Of a DNA stretch of 64,000 nucleotides, positions 36,207 through 46,399 are shown piece by piece. A program made the translations under genes and the position numbers. The DNA is from Muscardinus avellanarius. Its lineage: Eukaryota; Chordata; Mammalia; Rodentia; Gliridae. Location: the NCBI GenBank assembly GCA_963383645.1, contig OY726560.1, positions 64,001,058 to 64,065,057 of the forward strand. The letters are read 5' to 3'. Within the stretch, counting starts at the first letter, position 1. Every line of letters begins with the position of its first letter. The notes beneath the pieces are model-generated. The model had not been told where the DNA came from. It saw nothing but the letters and a program-made list of their open reading frames with translations, and searched no databases.

Positions 36207-36778
36207 AAATGAGAAATAGATGAGCTCTCTTCTTGAGCCATTATGTTTTACCTTCTCAGTTTTGTAAATTGAACTCTAGAAACTCAATGGAGACTGAATA
36301 TGTTATCTAGTGCATTCGCTCCATCTATTAAAGAGCAACAGGGCAGGGACTATTAAGTGAAATTTCTCTATCAAAGCTCAATACGGGTGTGCAGAATGGT
36401 CAGGGGAAAGATTCAGTAGCATCTGTATCTAAAGCTATCCAGTTATGGAGCTCTGAGCCTTCCATCTCCCCTTCAGACCTGCCCCGCCCACCTCCCTGTC
36501 CTTCCCTTTCCCTCTTCCTTGTGAATGGCCCCTTCCTCCACCCTGTTGCCCAGGCCTTTCTTTCTGCCTTCCTCAACTCCCTGTGCACCCAGCAAGCTGG
36601 CCTCATCCCAGCAGCCCCTCCTCTGGTTAATTCTCCAATCAAACCACTTCTTATCACTGCCAGTGTTGCCATTCCAGTTGAAGTGACCATCATTTTTAAG
36701 CTAGTTGACTGCAGTAGCCATAACTTTCTTCCCATTTTTCTGCTTTTGGTCCACGATGGTCTGTTTTTCATACAGTAG

Positions 36779-36805
36779 TCTGCTTGCTTGCTTGCTTGCT
36801 TGCTT
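36779..36805. repeat. (GCTT)n microsatellite
   Basis: About six and a half TTGC units on the tail side of an antisense SINE. The same unit recurs at 38628-38650. Confidence 0.93.
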
Positions 36806-36809
36806 ATTA

Positions 36810-36873
36810 ATGTCTGTCGTATTGGGGATTGAATCCAGGGGAATTCTACCTCTGAGCTTTTTACTCCTAGCCC

Positions 36874-36905
<32 letters not shown>

Positions 36906-37022
36906 TAATATGCAGTAGGGTTTTGCTACTTTGCTGAGGGTTTCACTAAATTGATAAGCTGGTCTTGAATCTGCAATCCTCCTGTCTCATTCTGCCAAGT
37001 TCTAGGATTACATGCATGCTAA
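36810..37022 (-). mobile_element. B1-dID SINE, type A, diverged
   Basis: GTATTGGGGATTGAATCCAG, a long T run at 36875-36899, and TGCAATCCTCCTGTCTCATT. The B1 start is eroded. Confidence 0.75.
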
Positions 37023-37035
37023 AATAATTACTATT

Positions 37036-37287
37036 ATTATTTGTAGTACTCGAGATTAAACCCAGAGGCATTCTACCTCTGAGCTATTTTATTTTTCTAC
37101 CCCAGCCTTATTTTATATGCTATTTTTATATTCAACCCCAGCCCTGTTTTATTTTTATTTTGAAACAGGGCCTTGCTACGTTGATGAGAGCCTCACTACT
37201 TGATGAGGCTATCTTCAAACCTGCAATCCTCCTATCTCAGCCTCCCAAGTACTAGGATTACAGGTGTGTGCCACCACACCAGCCCAC
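37036..37287 (-). mobile_element. B1-dID SINE, type A, with enlarged joint
   Basis: TAGTACTCGAGATTAAACCC is the ID half. The joint holds a repeated CCCCAGCC(T/C)TATTTTAT block (37101 and 37137). The B1 half ends CCACCACACCAGCCC. Confidence 0.8.
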
Positions 37288-37454
37288 CAAAATTATTTTT
37301 AAGTCAATCAGATCACACTACTCAACTGCTAGATTCCCGTGGCATACAAGCCCTTGTGTGGCTTGGCCCTGGCACCCCTCCATTCTCTGTCCCTTTCCAT
37401 TTCTTATCCACTGACTGTCCCAGTCCCCCAGGCCTTGTGGCCATTTACACAGTA

Positions 37455-37740
37455 AGTAAAGGAAACCACTCAAAAGACTATTTGTGTGACATTCTGGAGA
37501 AGACAGAACAGGGACAGGAAACCCATCAGTGGTTGCAAGGAGTGGAGGGCATGGAGAGAGACTGGCTAGAAAGGGTCATGAGGGAGTTTGGGGAGGGGAG
37601 TGGAAATGTGCTGTTACGGTTATGGTGAGAGAAATACAACTGTATGCATTTGCCAGACTCGCAGAACTGTACTCTAAAAGGGGAAGAATTTTACTATATC
37701 TAGATAATATCTGAATAAACCTAATCTTAAAGGGAAAAAA
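37455..37740 (+). mobile_element. Ancient L1M 3'UTR fragment
   Basis: CATCAGTGGTTGCAAGGAGT, GCATTTGCCAGACTCGCAGA and ACTGTACTCTAAAAGGGGAA lead to TGAATAAACCTAATCTTAAA. This order is typical of old L1M 3' ends (GTGGTTGCC...ACTGTATACATTTG...AACTGTACACTTAAAA...). Confidence 0.75.
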
Positions 37741-37960
37741 AGGCCAGGGCATCACTTTTTCTGTTATTTATACAATATTGACCCCAAAGTCTACATCCAA
37801 ATATGTGTAAAAGTATGAATATGGCATGGCTACCCTGGACAATCATTGGTGAGAGGGGGGAAGGGGAAACGGTGGGGGGGGGCACCAAGTATAGTTTAAA
37901 TGTATACCATTTATGTTCAATAAAAAATTGTATTAAAAAATAAAATATGAAAAAAATATT
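37741..37960 (+). other. Possible LINE 3' tail with polypurine tract
   Basis: It has a G-rich run (GAGAGGGGGGAAGGGGAAAC and a second GGGGGGGG) followed by TTCAATAAAAAATTGTATTA and an A-rich end. The order, polypurine then AATAAA, suggests another LINE tail, but I cannot name it. Confidence 0.35.
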
Positions 37961-38627
37961 GACCTCAAAGAATGGGGATGGATGGCCTTCTTCTTGCCTC
38001 TCCCCTACTCTCTAGGTATGTGGGATCCACTTTGGAATGCACTAAGTGTAATCTATAACCTGGTTTAGAGCCCCTCTGTATGCCAGTTACTAGTAAGGCT
38101 GCTTCAAACTTCCTGTAAGAATAATAATTATCATTCTCCAAAAAGTAGCTCAGGCTCACCCTTGTCTCACCTCAGGGAATAGTCTGCAGGCCAGAGTTTC
38201 CCATTTGGAAACTGAGTTCTCATTCAGATGGCAGGCAGTCACTGAGGCCGCAGGTGCCCATGGTGATGGGGGTAAGAATGATCTACATATATTTTCCCTA
38301 TTCATTACAGCACGGGTGGTACTGGAAATTCACATTACTATAGAATGCGTAGTTGGCCACAGTGAAAACATCAATTTCCAAACCCTTATTCCTTCATTGC
38401 TTGTGTATTAACTTTAGTGAACAGCTATGTCATAGAACTCTGTTAAAGACTAGAGTAGACAAATAGAACTGACTTCCACTCTCGGTCCTTGGTAAGCCAA
38501 GGACAACTGGTCATCCTTAATATGTAAGTTGAGCAAATAACACATTTAGATTGAGCTGGTGAGGAATCTGCCCAATGTGTTTCTGCATGTCCTATTTATA
38601 AATTAAAGTTAAATTGATTAGTGGATC

Positions 38628-38650
38628 TTGCTTGCTTGCTTGCTTGCTTT
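38628..38650. repeat. (GCTT)n microsatellite
   Basis: About five and a half TTGC units at the tail of an antisense SINE. Confidence 0.93.
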
Positions 38651-38854
38651 TTTTGTAGTACTGGGGATCGAACCAGGGACATTCTACCTCTGTACTATAC
38701 TCCCAGCCCCATTTTTTATTCTTTATTTTAAAACTGGGTCTCACTAAGTTGCGGAGGGCCTCACTAAGCAACTGAGGCTGACCGCAAACCTGTGATCTTC
38801 CTGTCTCTGTCTCCCAGGTACTGGGATTACAAGCGTGCACCACCACACCCAGCA
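38651..38854 (-). mobile_element. B1-dID SINE, type A
   Basis: TTGTAGTACTGGGGATCGAA through CTTCCTGTCTCTGTCTCCCA to CACCACACCCAGCA. Full length. Confidence 0.9.
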
Positions 38855-38885
38855 TGTATCTTATTTTCATTTATTATTATATTAT

Positions 38886-39094
38886 GTCTTGTTACTGGAG
38901 ATTGAATCCAGGGGCATTTTACCTTTGAGCTACACCCCCCCCCAGCCCTGTTTTTTTTTTTTTTTTTAACTTGGAAACAGCGTCTCAAGTTGCTGATAGC
39001 CTTGCTAAGTTTCTGAGGTTGGCTTTAAACCTGCAATCCTTCTATGAACCTCCTAAGTACGGGAATTATAGGCATGTGCCCCATGCCTGACTTA
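38886..39094 (-). mobile_element. B1-dID SINE, type A, diverged
   Basis: GTTACTGGAGATTGAATCCA, a T run at 38950-38967, and a B1 half ending GTGCCCCATGCCTGACT. Confidence 0.85.
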
Positions 39095-39533
39095 GTGTGT
39101 GTTACTAAACAAAATTCTCAGTAACAGTCAAGAAGGTTTTGGAATTTTGTGGGTTGGTATAACTCACCAGGTATTATTCTTAACTTCCCCTTTAGGCTGA
39201 TAGCCTTTCCACACCTTCCCTTATCACTGTTAGGTATTACCAAATGTCTTTCATGTCTCCTCTTATTACATCAGTCACCCTCTAGGTATGCCCCAAGGTC
39301 AGAACCCTACCTCTCTGGATATCCGCTCTCTTTTTTTTCATCTTCGATTCAAATTGTGTTGTCATTTGCCAGTCTCACAAAGATTGGGTATGAAGACTTA
39401 GTAAAAATGCTCTAGTTTATAGTTAGTAGTTTTACTGCTGTCTACCTTATTGTGTTTAGCTTAGTTCTGGAATTTATTGGTTTCATATAAATAAAATAAT
39501 TAGCTAATCAATCACTTAACCAAGCACTAACTA

Positions 39534-39755
39534 GTTTTTGTTTTTGTTTTGTTTTGTTTTGTTTTTTGGTGGTACTGGGGTTCCTGGAAGCCCTTCTACC
39601 TCTGGGCTACACTCCCAGACCTATTTTTACATTTTTTAAAATTTGGAAACAGGATCTCCTAAGCCAGCACACGCGGCTGGCTTCGAACCTGCACGATCCT
39701 CCTGTCTCTGCCTCCCACGCGCAGGGATTACAAGCGTGCACCACCACGCCCAGCG
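39534..39755 (-). mobile_element. B1-dID SINE, type B
   Basis: TTTTG-repeat tail, GGTGGTACTGGGGTTCCTGG, then CAGCACACGCGGCTGGCTTC and CACCACGCCCAGC. GCACTAACTAGTTTT occurs at 39524 and again at 39755, a 15-bp target-site duplication. Confidence 0.93.
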
Positions 39756-39881
39756 CACTAACTAGTTTTAAGTATTGCATCTGGATGAAAATGTGTATAT
39801 TAGTATTTACTGTAATCTGACTTCTAGTCAACAAAAGCAAGATTGTAGTATTGAGTGACAGTGCATATTTAACATATTACT

Positions 39882-40110
39882 TCTTTTTTTTTTTTTTTTT
39901 TTGCAGTACTAAGGATGAAACCAACCCAGGGGCATTGTACCTCCGAGCTATACCCCAACACTATTTTTTAGTCTTTTATTTCTTAAGCATGGTCTCACTG
40001 AGTTGTGAAGGGCCTCGCTAAGTAGCTAAGACTGTCCACGTACCGTGATTCTCTGGTTTCATCCTCCTGAATGCTGGGATTACAAGTGTGCGCCACCATG
40101 CCCGGCTCTG
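39882..40110 (-). mobile_element. B1-dID SINE, type A
   Basis: T run, then GCAGTACTAAGGATGAAACC, through TGAGTTGTGAAGGGCCTCGC to CACCATGCCCGGCTCT. The ATTACTTCTTTTTTTT / TGTTTCTTTTTTTT flanks fit a target duplication. Confidence 0.88.
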
Positions 40111-40269
40111 TTTCTTTTTTTTAAATCAATAATTTTATAAAGGAAAATAGACAAGAACCAAGTTTATATATTGTGGGTTTACCATGTGCTAGATACTGTG
40201 CTGGGCTTTTTGTACATTATTTTACCCAATTTTTTTCTTTTTTTCCCCCCTCCTTTTTTCTTTTTCCTT

Positions 40270-40345
40270 CTTGTGGTGCTGGGGATTGAACCCAGAGCCT
40301 CACGCATGCTAGGCACTTGCCCTGGCATGGAGCTATACCCTAATA
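40270..40345 (-). mobile_element. ID SINE (free)
   Basis: GTGGTGCTGGGGATTGAACC, then GCATGCTAGGCACTTGCCCT and GAGCTATACCC: a complete tRNA-Ala-type ID in antisense. Confidence 0.85.
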
Positions 40346-40361
40346 TTTACTTCCTTTCTTC

Positions 40362-40570
40362 CTTCCTCCTTTTTTTTTTTTTAATTGAACCCAGGGACAT
40401 TTTACCTCAGAGCTAAACCCCCAGCCTTTTTTATTGTTTAGTTAGAAACAGGGTCTCACTAAGTTGCCAAGGGCTGGCTGAGTTGTGGAGGCTGGCCATG
40501 AACCTGCGATCCTTCTGTCTCAGCCTCCCAAGTACAGGGATTACAGGTTTGCAACACTATGCCCAGTTTG
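40362..40570 (-). mobile_element. B1-dID SINE, type A
   Basis: AATTGAACCCAGGGACATTT through CCTTCTGTCTCAGCCTCCCA to CACTATGCCCAGTTT. The start of the ID half is replaced by a T run. Confidence 0.85.
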
Positions 40571-40769
40571 TTTATTTCTTACAATTACTTTAATGAGATA
40601 TAAACTCTAGCAGTTGTATATTTTCTATTGCATCTTTAAGGATTTATGTCCACATCAGTGAAATGAAGCTGAGTGACCCCCCAGTGTGTATGTTTTGACT
40701 AGTCACCTCTAAGTGAAGGGATAACCTTAAAGTTAGCAATTTGCAGATCCGGTTGGTATTTGGTTCTAC

Positions 40770-41032
40770 TTTTCTTTTTCTTTTTCTTTTTCTTTTCTTT
40801 CTTTCTTTTTTTTTTTTTTTTGGCAGTACTGAGGATTGAACTTGGGCATTCTATCCGCAAGCTATACTCACTCGGAGCCCTATTTTTTATTCTTTTTATT
40901 TTGAAACAGGCTCTTACTGAGTTGTGGAGGGCCTCACTAAGTAGCCGAGGCTGGCTGCAAACCCCAAACCCCTTCAGTCTCACCCTCCCAAATACTGGGA
41001 TTCCAAGTAACGTGCCACCATGCCTGGCTTGG
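40770..41032 (-). mobile_element. B1-dID SINE, type A, with long pyrimidine tail
   Basis: CTTTTT/CTTTCT tail (40770-40821), GGCAGTACTGAGGATTGAAC, through CTAAGTAGCCGAGGCTGGCT to CACCATGCCTGGCTT. TTGGT(A/T)CTACTTTT occurs at both flanks (40760 and 41029). Confidence 0.88.
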
Positions 41033-41583
41033 TACTACTTTTGATTAAGTAAATTCTGCTCATTTCTAATTTTTGAAGTAAGTAATTCTAGGTTAATGGA
41101 GAATATCAGCCAGGCTGCTTTTGACTATAAGTTACAGAGAACCTGACTCATATTGTTTAAGTAGTAAGAGGGCTCACTATCCCCTGACAGGGAGTTCTCT
41201 GGAAGAGTGAGTTCCCGGGTTGGTTGATGGAGCTGCTCCATGTTGGCAGGACTCGGGTCATGACCATCCCTTAGCCCTGCCATCCTCTACTCCATCCCCT
41301 GACTCAGAAGGTGGCCAGACTAGTTCTGTGTCACATACAATACAGCCATATCCCAAAGCAGAGGTCCAGTCTCAGGACTTGGGCAGACACATCTGTACCA
41401 GGAACCCCTCCAGCCATCTTTGCCCCAGAGCAATAGGCCTGGTTGGGCCAGTGCCCATCTTTAAACTAGTCACTGGCAAGAGAACTGAGACTCCCCTGGT
41501 CTCAGTGCTTGTGGTGAACTAATTATTGAAGAATCAACCATAGAACTACTGCATGAGCCATCAAATTTTATATTAGGTGATTT

Positions 41584-41598
41584 AAAATTCTCTATTAG
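41584..41598. repeat. Target-site duplication, left copy (composite copy 2)
   Basis: AAAATTCTCTATTAG, a perfect 15-bp match to 44544-44558. Confidence 0.95.
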
Positions 41599-42563
41599 AC
41601 TTTCGGGAAGATGGCGACAGAGAAAAGCGGGGCTTACGAGCCCCGCTAACAACCAATCTCTATTACTACAAAATCAGCACCTTTCATAGTCAGAAAATAC
41701 CATCAGCAGAGAAACAAAAAATGTAATTACAAGGGACAGAGAAAAAGAGGACTGGAAAAATGAGACACTAGAAAGAAACCAGATCGCAGTGCTGGGGCTG
41801 GAGCCGCGGCGCAGAGTGGCGGGCGCCATCTTTCCTTGCAGCCCCAGGTCCCAAAGAGGAGGGGGACTCAGAACGGAGCTCAGAGCCACAGAGGAGATAC
41901 ACCAACCTCACGGCTGAGGACGCGGCAGCAGCGCCTTACTGCCGGCGGCAGCGGCGAGTTCACCGGACGACTTCAGACCAACGCACTCAACAGCCCACCA
42001 GGCTCCAGAGAGGATCAGTGGACAGTGAGCCAACGTGAGCTGCTGCAGAACAACCGGGCGGGATTCGGCAGATTTTTCGGTGCAGGGAGCATCTAAAGCT
42101 CCCAGTGGCTGGGCTCAGCACACCCTGCAGGGACTCAGAGTGGAGCGCAAAACCATAGAAGAAATACGTCAGCCTCACGGCCGAGGGCGTGGCAGCGGTG
42201 ACATATTGCCACCGGCAGCAGCAGCGAATTCACCGAGTCCACTACAGCTCCATCGGCGCACTCAACAACGATGAGTCAAATTGCGGCCCCTAGAGAAGAA
42301 ATCCCAGTACAGCACTCCCAGGGACTTGACCTAGTGGGGGAGTGGTGGTGGCAGAGATATCACACCATAGGAGAACGCCCAACCTGGCACCCCCTATGGT
42401 CTAAAGCAGCCTCGATTGAATCCCTGGGTCTGAGACTCTGCAATACAACCTAGTAAAGGAGTAGTGGGGACTGAGATACCACAGACTTGAGATCCAGAGC
42501 ACCTTAAGTGAAGTCTTAGTGACCCAAGGGAAGAACCCAGAGAAGGCACAAACTTCCTAAATC
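41599..42563 (+). promoter_or_regulatory. L1 5'UTR of composite copy 2 with YY1-like site and duplicated monomer
   Basis: It begins ACTTTCGGGAAGATGGCGAC; AAGATGGCG at 41608-41616 matches the YY1 consensus. Two related blocks about 267 bp apart share GGGACTCAGA...GGAG, ...CCTCACGGC(T/C)GAGG and CGAGTTCACCG / CGAATTCACCG (41864-41962 and 42131-42231). This is a partial monomer duplication like those in murine L1 promoters. The region is CpG-rich against an AT-rich background. Promoter function is inferred from family position only. Confidence 0.65.
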
Positions 42564-43478
42564 ATGGGAAAGAGGAATAACAATGGAGCAATGAATGCCC
42601 ACAACCCCACAACATCAGAACCCGATAAAACAGAAATTCAGAGATTTCTAGAAGATCAAATCAGGAAAATAACTGTAGAAATAATAGAGGTGTTTTGAAA
42701 AGAATTCAGAGAGAGCCAAAAAGAGATAAAGGATGCAATTAATGAAGTAAAGGCCTCAATTCAGAGTACAAACAACCGATTAGACCACATGGAGAATAGA
42801 ATCTCGCTCCTAGAAGAGGATCACTCCAAAAATGAATGCATAATTTATAACTTAAAAAAAATCAGACAGCAGGAATCTGACATTGAAGAAATATGAGCCC
42901 ATTTTAAGAGAGCTAACCTAAGAATAATTGGAATAGAGGAGGGAAAAGAAAGTGATACCAAAGGGATCAACAATCTCTTCAAGGAAGTAATAGCAGAAAA
43001 TTTTCCAAACATAGAGCAAGAGGTTGATACACAGGTCCAGGAAACTTATAGAACCCCCTTTACACAGGATCAGAGAAGAGGATCCCCACGCCACATAATT
43101 GTCAAAATGACCAATGTGGAAGCCAAGCAGAGAATCTTAAAAGCAACAAAAACAAAGGGCCACTTGACATTCAGAGGCAAACCAATTAGAATCATTCCAG
43201 ACTTCCCAAACCAAGTTATGAGAGCCAGAAGGGCTTGGAGTAACATATTCCAAACTCTGAAAGAAAATAACTTCCAGCCAAAAATTTTCTACCCAGCAAA
43301 ACTTTCTATCAAATTAGATGGAGAAATAAGAAGCTTCCATGACAAACAGAAACTGAAGGAATTTATGTCTTTAAAACCAGCGCTAGAGAAAATACTCAAA
43401 GAGATTAACTACAAAGAAGAAATAGGTAACACACACCAGAACCAGAGAAACAAGATTTTCCATCCAACAGACAACTAA
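42564..43478 (+). pseudogene. L1 ORF1 of composite copy 2 (304 codons, two stops)
   Basis: ORF1p binds L1 RNA and trimerises through a coiled coil. The ATG at 42564 gives MGKRNNNGAMNAHNPTTSEP and the same frame runs to TAA at 43476-43478 without any frameshift. It is broken only by TGA at about 42696 (after IIEVF) and TGA at about 42894 (after DIEEI; copy 3 has Trp there). Residues about 70-115 (NRLDHMENRISLLEEDHSKN) form a heptad coiled coil. The C-terminal part has the RRM/CTD signature PIRIIPDFPNQVM...ARRAWSNIFQTLKE and YPAKLSIKLDGEIRSFHDKQ. Length is close to mammalian ORF1p (338 in human). Single transitions suggest limited decay. Confidence 0.88.
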
Positions 43479-43489
43479 GAGTGGTTATC

Positions 43490-44215
43490 TGTGGAGATTC
43501 GTTATTTATGTTAGTCTTTTACCTATCTCTAAATTGTATTGTCTGCTTTTATTGTTGCTAATTTTTAGGATTTGTAGTTGGAATATTAATATACCTTCAG
43601 ATATAGCATTTGGAAATATTTTATCCCATTCTATCTGTAACTTTTAACTCTGTTTACATTGTCTTTGGATATACAATCTTTTTTTTATTTTTAGGGAGTG
43701 TGTTTACCCTTTTGTTGCCTGTGCCATTCAAATCATATCCAAGAAATCACTGCCAATTTCAATGTTTTGAGGTTTAATGACCCAGATTTTCTTCTAAAAT
43801 TTTATAGTATTAAGATTTATATTTAGGTCTTTATCTATTTTGAGTTAATATTGGTATATGGTGTTAGGTAAGGGTCCAATTTTATTCTTTTTCATGTAAT
43901 TATTATTTTTCAACAATATTTAGTGAAAATATTATTATTTCCACCACCAAATGTTCGTGGAAACCTTGTCAAAAATAACTTGACAATATATGGAAGAATT
44001 TATCTCTAGGCTTGTATATAACTCCAATGGTTTATATATATATGCCTTTAGAACAGTACTACACTGTTTCAATTATTGTAGCTTTATATGGTTTGAAATC
44101 AGAAAATATACATCTTCTAGCTTTGTTCTTTTTTGAGATTGTTTTGGGTATCTAGAGTCCATATTCCACATTAGGATAGATTTTTTTCTGAAAAATAAGT
44201 AAGTAAATGTATGAT
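43490..44215 (-). mobile_element. Inverted L1 ORF2 3' segment inside composite copy 2
   Basis: The minus strand reads as ORF2 C-terminal L1 sequence, including ACATGAAAAAGAATAAAATT and AACTCAAAATAGATAAAGAC. It aligns base for base by eye with the + strand of copies 1 (25910-26500) and 3 (49027-49640). It lies opposite to the ORF1 just upstream. Confidence 0.8.
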
Positions 44216-44543
44216 AGTTTCACCTAAAAAAAAAAAGAAAAAATATTCTCTAGTAAGAAAGAAAGCAAAAAGAAATATTGAAATGTTATCTTTAAGTCAT
44301 CAAAAGCTTGGTATCAGACAAATGAAACTGTTCTGTGGGATTATCAGTGTTAATTTTGGATAAATTGCTATAATACTAGATGTCAACCACTAAGCCAAGC
44401 ATGGGAAGGAGAGATGGGAGGGAACGGGGTTGGGATCAGGTAGGGGCTAATTGGGCGATGTGTGCATGTATGTCTACAAATGGTTTTTTTATCCCATTAT
44501 GATGTATGAATACAGTGCACCAATAAAAAAATTAATTAATTAA
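44216..44543 (+). mobile_element. 3' tail of composite copy 2
   Basis: After two oligo(A) runs comes a linker shared with copy 1 (TTTTGGATAAATTGCTATAA, ACTAGATGTCAACCACTAAG). Then the polypurine tract GGGAAGGAGAGATGGGAGGG, TTATGATGTATGAATACAGT and GCACCAATAAAAAAATTAAT. The G-rich tract plus AATAAA follows the usual mammalian L1 3'UTR design. Confidence 0.8.
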
Positions 44544-44558
44544 AAAATTCTCTATTAG
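44544..44558. repeat. Target-site duplication, right copy (composite copy 2)
   Basis: AAAATTCTCTATTAG directly after the A/T-rich tail of the element. Confidence 0.95.
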
Positions 44559-44647
44559 CCACATTTCTAAAAATAACTTAATAATACATTTTATTAATCC
44601 AGTATCTAAAATGTCATTTCAACATGTAATCCAACTTTAAAATTATT

Positions 44648-44830
44648 AAGGGCCCAGAGTGGTGGCACATACTTGTAATTCCAGCATTTGGGAGGCTGAG
44701 ACAGGAGGATCGCGGTTCGAAGACAGCCTCAGCTACTTAGTGAGGCTCTTTACAACTAACTGAGCGAGACTCTATTTCAAAGTAGGGCTGATAGTGTCAC
44801 TTGGTGGTAGAATGCTCCTGGGGTCAAAAA
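44648..44830 (+). mobile_element. B1-dID SINE, type A, 3'-truncated
   Basis: GGGCCCAGAGTGGTGGCACA through GCGGTTCGAAGACAGCCTCA; the ID half (AGGGCTGATAGTGTCACTTG) stops after CTCCTGGGGTCAAAAAATTT. The first 70 bases of the dimer joint are shortened. Confidence 0.8.
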
Positions 44831-46288
44831 ATTTTGCTGTTTTTCATAGCAAAGCCCAGTGTGTATTTTACACTTACATCTGATTTGAACCATCACATTT
44901 CAGGAGCTCAGCATTGACACGTACTGGTTAGCGCAATTCTATAGGATGAAATGCAAGCGCATTAGGATTGGGCTGCGCCTGTGCTCCCGTCTCATCCTTT
45001 GCCATGCCCCTGTGCCCAGTGTACCCCAGGCATCTACTCCAGCTGCACCCTGGCCATGTTGCCTGCTTACTTCTGTGTCTGTGCTTATGCCATTCATTCC
45101 CTGTGCTTGGTACCTTCCCTCTTTGCTACCGGGAGACTTTAGTTTTTAATTTTGTTGTGTCACAGCTTCCAATTTTGTCGTATCCATCAACTCTAGCCAA
45201 GATGCTGCTATTGCCTACTAATGGGCCTCCATGGTGCTGTCGAAGGAGGTAAAGCTCTCCTTCCTCTCTGGCTACCAGGCTTTTCTTCTCATCCCGGCCA
45301 GTCATCGCGCTGCTCCTCTCCATCTCTGCATGTTGGTCTGACCCCTGGGCAGCACCCTGCTTCCGGTTCAGGGCAGGCACTCAACACATGTTTATAGGAT
45401 GGAACTGAATTGGATTTCTAAGAAAATGAGGTTGAGTTGAATTTGGTAGAATATACTAGATTAAATTAAGTGAGAGAAATAATAGAATGTTTGACTCAGA
45501 AAGTTTGCTCTGGTGGTGACCCTATAAGGACATTTTTGTGAAAGAATCTCAGTTCTTCCAAGTGTTGCCCTCTAGTCACACTCTAAATACATATGACTGT
45601 CCTTAGAAATCCATTAGTTCTCCTACTGATCTACTTGTAACCTTTTTATTCTGTAACCCACTGCACATGTGAGTGTGCCTAAAGTACCAGGGGCCTCCTC
45701 CTGGTTCTGGCATCTGCCATATAGTGAACACATCAGAGTTTATATTAGAACAATATTGTTTCTGATAGCTTTCTTCAGAATTGAAACAGGGCATAAACAT
45801 CATAGGTTCCACCCAAAACAAATAAAGCTTTTTGTTGAAGTAAAACATACTAAGTGACACTCCTAATAACAGACCCCACATTGTGAACCTAGACGCAGCC
45901 TTGTAGGTTCTGGCATTCTTTGTATTGCACAGAGAGCAGCCTAGGTTTTGAGCTGGACCTGCATGGCCAGGTCCACGTGTCCAGCCACTGAGCTGACTGT
46001 CATGGGTGTGGAGACAGGCTGGTTACTGCCGGTGAAAGCTTCTGAGAGGTCCTGCAGCCACCGATATTATAAACTAACTCTAGTCTGCCTTACTTCTGAT
46101 GAATCAGGGTGCTAAAAGAGATACATTTAAAAAGCAAGTGAATTTTAATATTTATTTTGGGGAAAGTGCTTTCATATTTGTTGATTTTTATATCACAAAA
46201 TATTTCCTCTATCTGGAACATATCCCTTCAGTAGGGAAATAAAATTTGTTCTTTTTTAATGTTACTACATAAAATTTTCATCTTCCAC

Positions 46289-46390
46289 AATATATCTTAC
46301 AGTCAAAGAATTTAGTATCTTGAAAAAATATTATAGTAGGGCAAGTCATCAGAAACTCCTTCTCACTGCTGGGTAGAGATGAATGCTTAT
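46289..46390 (+). repeat. Unclassified dispersed repeat, copy 1
   Basis: ATATATCTTACAGTCAAAGA, then GTATCTTGAAAAAATATTAT, GGGCAAGTCATCAGAAACTC. A diverged copy in the same order occurs at 48371-48455. It may belong to the transposon-like fragment immediately right of it. Confidence 0.55.
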
Positions 46391-46399
46391 GACAGAGAC

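Larger units (their letters stand above)
41599..44543 (+). mobile_element. Composite L1-derived element with inverted ORF2 segment, copy 2
   Basis: The best reference copy: 2945 bp, bounded by a perfect 15-bp target-site duplication and with no later SINE inside. Order: 5'UTR 41599-42563; ORF1 42564-43478 (two in-frame stops); antisense ORF2 3' segment about 43490-44215; a linker with oligo(A) and TTGAAATGTTATCTTTAAG; polypurine tract 44402-44433; tail with ACAGTGCACCAATAAAAAAA. It shares the same order and junctions with copy 1, which sits at an unrelated site. No sense-strand ORF2 is present, so it must have used L1 machinery in trans. Confidence 0.9.

Noticed and set aside
36389..36778. 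Overlapping 129-residue (+) and 123-residue (-) open frames
   Set aside because: Both strands are open because the segment is pyrimidine-rich and stop-poor. The predicted proteins are low-complexity Pro/Ser/Leu or Arg/Gly and match nothing.
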